Shown: positions 40,030-43,159 of the stretch, piece after piece | How positions within the stretch are numbered: position 1 is the first letter of the stretch | How the letters are laid out: each line of letters begins with the position of its first letter | Translations under genes and position numbers: made by a program | Assembly: GCA_913031145.1 (NCBI GenBank) | Contig: CAJWCO010000020.1 | Coordinates: 1 to 43,159 of the forward strand | Reading direction: 5' to 3' | Length of the DNA: 43,159 nucleotides | DNA from: an uncultured Cellvibrionales bacterium | GTDB taxonomy: Bacteria; Pseudomonadota; Gammaproteobacteria; Pseudomonadales; Porticoccaceae | Notes under the pieces: generated by a model | What the model was told of the DNA's origin: nothing | Seen by the model: the letters and a program-made list of their open reading frames with translations, nothing else | Database searches by the model: none

Positions 40030-41112
40030 TTAAAGTCTATTAGCCCGTCCGGTTCCAGACACCACGGCGGTGACCGTTTCGCCTGACTCTGGGTTCAAAA
40101 GGTCTATTTGTTCACCCAATTTGCCGCTTTCAAGTGCTTCCATTGCGACGGTAATGAGCAACGCACCGCCGCGCACGCTCAATGTCACTGTATCGCCTTT
40201 GTGGATAAGGGCTGCCACTTTGACGTCTGACATGCGCAATACGCTACCAGCCTGAATGGTGCGTGTGACTTCGAGCTGCTCCATGCTGGTATTAGAAGTG
40301 AGCGCGTCAGTGGGTACCGTGCCGAGGTAATCTTGAATGCGCGCGTTGTTATCCGAAAGTACTTGACCGCGCGTCAAGGTAACCTGTGCAATCAGTGCGC
40401 GCTGTCTTTGTCTTACATCTCGTTGATGCAGTATCTTTCCCGCCGCTAAGTCTCGTGTCGCAACGGCACCCTGAATGCGCCGCTTTGAAAGACGCTGAGT
40501 GATCATCGTTTTAGAGGCCGGTAGGGTAGACTCTTCGACGTTACTTTCAGTAATTAGCTCGCCGGCTAAAACATCCCGTCGCAACTTAAATACCGGTACG
40601 CTCGGAGACAGATGGGAGCGCTGTACCAGCTGACCAGCCGTAACCGATCGCTTAAGGCTGTGATTCTCAATTTCATCCAATTTCGTGACGAGCCCTTGTG
40701 CATGGCTTGCAGATGTATCCGCTTTCATCACAATGTCATCGCGCTGCAGAGCGGTGTCCCTGCTTAAGTCGCGTGCATAGATATAGTGATCGCCAGTGGG
40801 TTCGACGATAACACGGATAAAGGCTTTCCATCCCGTGTCAAGGCAATCAACCCTCACGGACTGTGAGCTGTTCTCGTAAGGAAAACTCATTGCAAACGGT
40901 TGGGGACAGTCGGGAACTTTTAGTCGTCGGTCGAGTGCCGAGACTTTAATTTGAGACTGAGCAATGTCTTTTTCGTCTGCGACCCAATGCTTGATCTGAT
41001 CTATGAGCGCTTGTTTGGATTTGCTGGGGGCAACGCGCTCAGCCGCTAACAAAGACGCATCGTGCATAGTTAGCATGGAAAATAGGAGCGCAACGACAAT
41101 GTGATTCAACAT
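40030..41112 (-). CDS. flgA: P-ring chaperone FlgA with three SAF modules
   Basis: Periplasmic chaperone for P-ring (FlgI) assembly. It has 360 residues against the usual 220-250. A signal peptide covers about residues 1-24. The N-terminal FlgA domain spans about 30-108. Three SAF-like modules follow at about 111-170, 174-235 and 239-298. Each opens with a strand and turn (ARDLSRDTALQRDDI, RRDVLAGELITESNV, QVTLTRGQVLSDNNA) and closes with the same pattern (RSVTAG, RDLAAG, RTIQAG, then a hydrophobic-x-x-D/H segment). The C-terminal β domain (IHKGDTVTLSVRGG, GETVTAVVSGTG) is normal. The two added modules are unusual. The ribosome site is weak. It is divergent from flgB. Confidence 0.9.
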   Translation of the reverse strand: MLNHIVVALLFSMLTMHDASLLAAERVAPSKSKQALIDQIKHWVADEKDIAQSQIKVSALDRRLKVPDCPQPFAMSFPYENSSQSVRVDCLDTGWKAFIRVIVEPTGDHYIYARDLSRDTALQRDDIVMKADTSASHAQGLVTKLDEIENHSLKRSVTAGQLVQRSHLSPSVPVFKLRRDVLAGELITESNVEESTLPASKTMITQRLSKRRIQGAVATRDLAAGKILHQRDVRQRQRALIAQVTLTRGQVLSDNNARIQDYLGTVPTDALTSNTSMEQLEVTRTIQAGSVLRMSDVKVAALIHKGDTVTLSVRGGALLITVAMEALESGKLGEQIDLLNPESGETVTAVVSGTGRANRL

Positions 41113-41170
41113 TTCATGAGTATGAGCCTTTGCGGGGGGTGACGCAATACTGACATACCGGCAATAGAGA

Positions 41171-41188
41171 CTGGCAATAATCTGCCAG
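41171..41188. promoter_or_regulatory. Palindrome between flgA and flgB, possible operator
   Basis: CTGGCA (41171-41176) and TGCCAG (41183-41188) are perfect inverted repeats around ATAATC. It lies about 98 bases upstream of the flgB σ54 site, where an enhancer-binding protein could act. On the minus strand TGGCAGATTATTGCC also resembles a σ54 site for flgA, but the GG-GC gap is nine bases instead of ten. Confidence 0.35.
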
Positions 41189-41285
41189 CAAAGCGGCAGT
41201 CGCTACAAATGGACGATAAAGGTAATCGCCTAAAAAGCTGATTATCAAAGAGTATTTTTGTAAATGACTGACCAAGCCGAATGGT

Positions 41286-41301
41286 TGGCACTACTTTTGC
41301 A
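41286..41301 (+). promoter_or_regulatory. σ54 promoter of flgBCDE
   Basis: TGGCACTACTTTTGCA, an exact TGGCAC-N5-TTGCA match (GG 41287-41288, GC 41299-41300). The start point would be near 41312, about 69 bases before flgB. Rod and hook genes of polar systems are controlled by FleR/FlrC and σ54. Confidence 0.9.
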
Positions 41302-41380
41302 TCATTTAAAGCTGAGAGAGCTTTTTCTCTCATTAAGACTAATAATCGACACTTGGCATCAAAACTTTAGTGAGAACGTT

Positions 41381-41776
41381 ATGAAAGTATTCGAGTCAGC
41401 ATTTAAGCTCCACGAGTCCGCCATCCAGTTGCGATCGCAACGACTCGAGTTGATTGCGAGGAATATTGCCAACGTCGATACGCCGGCTTTTAAAGCGCAA
41501 GACATCGATTTTCAGTCGTCTCTTAAGAAGGTCTTATCTGACTCTGAGGGTAATAAGGTTTTGGTTACGCACGAGAAGCATCTTGGCGGAAGTTCGCCGC
41601 GCGCTGAAGGGGAGGCGCTTTTCACAATCCCATTCAACACGTCGGTTGATGGTAATACGGTTGAAATGAGTGTGGAACAAGCCAAATACGGTCGCGCAGC
41701 GGCAAAGTATCAAGCCACATTGCGTTTTCTTGAAAGCAACATTGGTGGGATACGCAAAGCATTGAAAGGGGAATAA
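41381..41776 (+). CDS. flgB: Flagellar proximal rod protein FlgB
   Basis: Rod component next to FliE. ATG 41381 gives 131 residues, typical. Family sequence: LRSQRLELIARNIANVDTPA, FKAQDIDFQSSLKKVL and VEMSVEQAKYGRAAAKYQAT, ending LRFLESNIGGIRKALKG. GTGAGA lies seven bases upstream. First gene after the σ54 promoter; flgC follows. Confidence 0.95.
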   Translation: MKVFESAFKLHESAIQLRSQRLELIARNIANVDTPAFKAQDIDFQSSLKKVLSDSEGNKVLVTHEKHLGGSSPRAEGEALFTIPFNTSVDGNTVEMSVEQAKYGRAAAKYQATLRFLESNIGGIRKALKGE

Positions 41777-41782
41777 TGCATC

Positions 41783-42208
41783 ATGTCTTTTGATAATATT
41801 TTAGGGATAGCCGCATCAGGGCTAAACGCACAGATGGTCCGCTTGAACAGCACGGCATCAAATATGGCTAATGCGTCGACCGTCGGTTCAAGCCCCGAGA
41901 CAGCTTATAAAGCGAAGCGTCCTGTTTTCGAAGCCTTGCTTCGTGAAGAGCAATTGACACAAGGTGCTGATTACATCGGTGGCGTCAAGGTGGCGGGCAT
42001 GGTGGATGACAAGGAAATTAACCGCAAAATCTTGGATCCCGGTAATCCAAAGGCTGACGCTGATGGTTTTGTGTTTGCATCGAACGTGAACGAAGTCACC
42101 GAAATGGTTGAAATGATGGCCGCAGGGCGCAGTTACCAAAATAATGTCGAGGTTGTTAACACTGCAAAGCAGTTGATGAACCGCACACTCGACTTGACGA
42201 AGGTCTAA
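41783..42208 (+). CDS. flgC: Flagellar proximal rod protein FlgC
   Basis: Rod component. It has 141 residues, typical. The N-terminal motif of rod and hook proteins is clear (GIAASGLNAQMVRLNSTASN, MANASTVGSSPETAYKAKRP), and the C-terminal ASNVNEVTEMVEMMAAGRSY with NNVEVVNTAKQLMNRTLDL matches FlgC. Six bases after flgB; an AAAGGGGAA ribosome site overlaps the flgB end. Confidence 0.95.
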   Translation: MSFDNILGIAASGLNAQMVRLNSTASNMANASTVGSSPETAYKAKRPVFEALLREEQLTQGADYIGGVKVAGMVDDKEINRKILDPGNPKADADGFVFASNVNEVTEMVEMMAAGRSYQNNVEVVNTAKQLMNRTLDLTKV

Positions 42209-42211
42209 ATC

Positions 42212-42895
42212 ATGTCGTCACCGATAGCAGCAGCTTCGATACTGACATCGTCGCAATACGAAGAAGAGCAGTTGACCCGTGACACATCTCAGGATGACAT
42301 GGGTAGGGATTCGTTTTTGCTTTTATTTACGACCCAATTAAACAATCAAGATCCGTTGTCCCCGATGGACAACGAAGCGTTTGTGGCGCAACTCGCTCAG
42401 TTTTCAACGCTAGAGGCAAATTACAGCATTCGTGATTCCATGGACACCATGGTAGGCGGAATGCGACAAGACCAGATGTTAGCGGGTGCTAATCTTGTGG
42501 GTAAGAGCGTGGCTGTCGAAGGCGGTTATTTTCATGCCGAAGAGGGCGCGGTAACGTCGGGTAGTATAGATTTGGACAAAGGTGCCGAGTCTGTGATCAT
42601 GAGTATTTTTAACGGCGCGGGTGATTTGGTGTTTCGCGAAACAACGGGGGCGCGTTTGCCCGGCACGGTTGATTTAAATTGGTCGGGAATGAATTTGAAA
42701 GGTGAAGTGGCTCCCGCGGGCGAGTATGTCATGAGCGCGAGTTACATTATGAATGGCAAGTTGGAAACCGCGCCGGTGACGACATTAGCGAAAGTTAAGA
42801 GCGTTAACTGGGACCCAGCGGCGCAAGAGATGGCTTTAGAGATCGGTAATGGCAGTTTGGTGTCATTGTCCGATGTGAAACGAATCAGTATTTGA
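42212..42895 (+). CDS. flgD: Hook cap and assembly protein FlgD
   Basis: Scaffold that caps the growing hook. It has 227 residues, typical. The N-terminal signature reads GRDSFLLLFTTQLNNQDPLS, PMDNEAFVAQLAQFSTLE. The middle is a β-rich Ig/tudor-like region (SVIMSIFNGAGDLVFRETTG, VDLNWSGMNLKGEVAPAGEY). It starts three bases after flgC and leads to flgE. Confidence 0.95.
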   Translation: MSSPIAAASILTSSQYEEEQLTRDTSQDDMGRDSFLLLFTTQLNNQDPLSPMDNEAFVAQLAQFSTLEANYSIRDSMDTMVGGMRQDQMLAGANLVGKSVAVEGGYFHAEEGAVTSGSIDLDKGAESVIMSIFNGAGDLVFRETTGARLPGTVDLNWSGMNLKGEVAPAGEYVMSASYIMNGKLETAPVTTLAKVKSVNWDPAAQEMALEIGNGSLVSLSDVKRISI

Positions 42896-42929
42896 ATCTG
42901 TAGAAGATACGCAAACAGGAGATTGAAGA

Positions 42930-43159
42930 ATGTCATTTTATACTTCATTAACGGGCTTGAACGCAGCCACCACCCAGTTGTCGGTAACATCGAACAACAT
43001 TGCCAACTCGGGTACTGGGGGCTTTAAGCGCTCTGAAGCGGATTTTGGCGACATTTTCGCGACCTCGCCGCTAGAGAAATCTAGTTCGGTTATTGGTCGC
43101 GGGGTCTCCCTGAAAGAGGTATCCCAGGAATTCAGTCAGGGTAACATTGAGAACTCTGC
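42930..43159 (+). CDS. flgE: Hook protein FlgE, partial at window edge
   Basis: The first 76 residues only; the gene runs past the right edge. The start MSFYTSLTGLNAATTQLSVT, SNNIANSGTGGFKRSEADFG is the standard N-terminal helix of hook proteins, and ATSPLEKSSSVIGRGVSL follows. GGAG lies upstream of ATG 42930. FlgE is by far the likeliest product after flgD, since FlgF and FlgG come later in the usual order. Confidence 0.9.
   Translation, partial: MSFYTSLTGLNAATTQLSVTSNNIANSGTGGFKRSEADFGDIFATSPLEKSSSVIGRGVSLKEVSQEFSQGNIENS

Larger units (their letters stand above)
41113..41380. other. Divergent control region flgA / flgB
   Basis: A 268-base gap with no gene. It holds the flgB σ54 promoter and an 18-base palindrome, listed separately. 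A longer flgB frame runs back to 41264 but starts upstream of the promoter and has no flgB sequence in its first 39 codons, so it is rejected. Confidence 0.7.

Noticed and set aside
41264-41380. Upstream extension of flgB
   Set aside because: It starts before the σ54 promoter and has no FlgB sequence; ATG 41381 fits family length and ribosome site.

Overview
This window is almost entirely a polar-flagellum gene cluster from a Gammaproteobacterium, probably a marine one. The evidence is the set and order of the genes: a σ54 activator pair (FleQ/FleR type) ahead of fliEFGHIJKLMNOPQR-flhB, an flhA-flhF-flhG-fliA operon, and flgM, flgN and flgA divergent from flgBCDE. This is the arrangement seen in Vibrio, Shewanella and Pseudomonas. 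The stator genes are of the sodium type (PomA/PomB), and FlgP and FlgT homologues of the Vibrio outer-membrane H-ring are present. Genus cannot be fixed from the sequence alone. No tRNA, rRNA, CRISPR array, insertion sequence or phage gene was seen.

Layout. 1-3614: stator genes pomA, pomB and a second pomB. 3851-8517: mostly minus strand, with a voltage-gated K+ channel, the flagellin chaperone gene fliS, a Sel1-repeat protein and a ClC channel. 8823-11784: a truncated FleQ-like and a FleR-like σ54 activator, with no sensor kinase between them. 11796-25110: fliE to flhB on the plus strand. 25139-28372: three unrecognised genes that extend this operon (a SPOR-like membrane protein, a small acidic protein and a membrane coiled-coil protein). 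28461-34856: minus-strand operon flhA, flhF, flhG, fliA plus two unrecognised genes, which meets the plus-strand operon tail to tail. 35194-39060: flgP, flgT-like, a LysM-like protein, a FliK-like protein and an FlhX-type FlhB fragment. 39089-41112: flgA, flgM, flgN on the minus strand. 41381-43159: flgB, flgC, flgD and the start of flgE.

Regulation can be read directly. Near-perfect σ54 sites (TGGCAY-N5-TTGCW) precede the FleR-like gene (and so fliE onward), fliK, flhA and flgB; a weaker one precedes flhG. Sites with the σ28 pattern TAAA-N15-G(C/T/A)CGAT precede pomA, fliS, flgP and flgM. This fits the polar flagellar hierarchy: FleQ-σ54, then FleR-σ54, then FliA-σ28 held by FlgM. Flagellin, fliD, motX/motY and all chemotaxis genes are absent from the window.

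The most unusual points are: tandem PomB paralogues behind one PomA; σ54 regulators that lack a normal receiver domain and a kinase; an FlgA with three SAF modules; an FlhF with degraded GTPase motifs; and five unrecognised proteins (25139-29758) at the ends of the two convergent flagellar operons, where chemotaxis genes usually sit.
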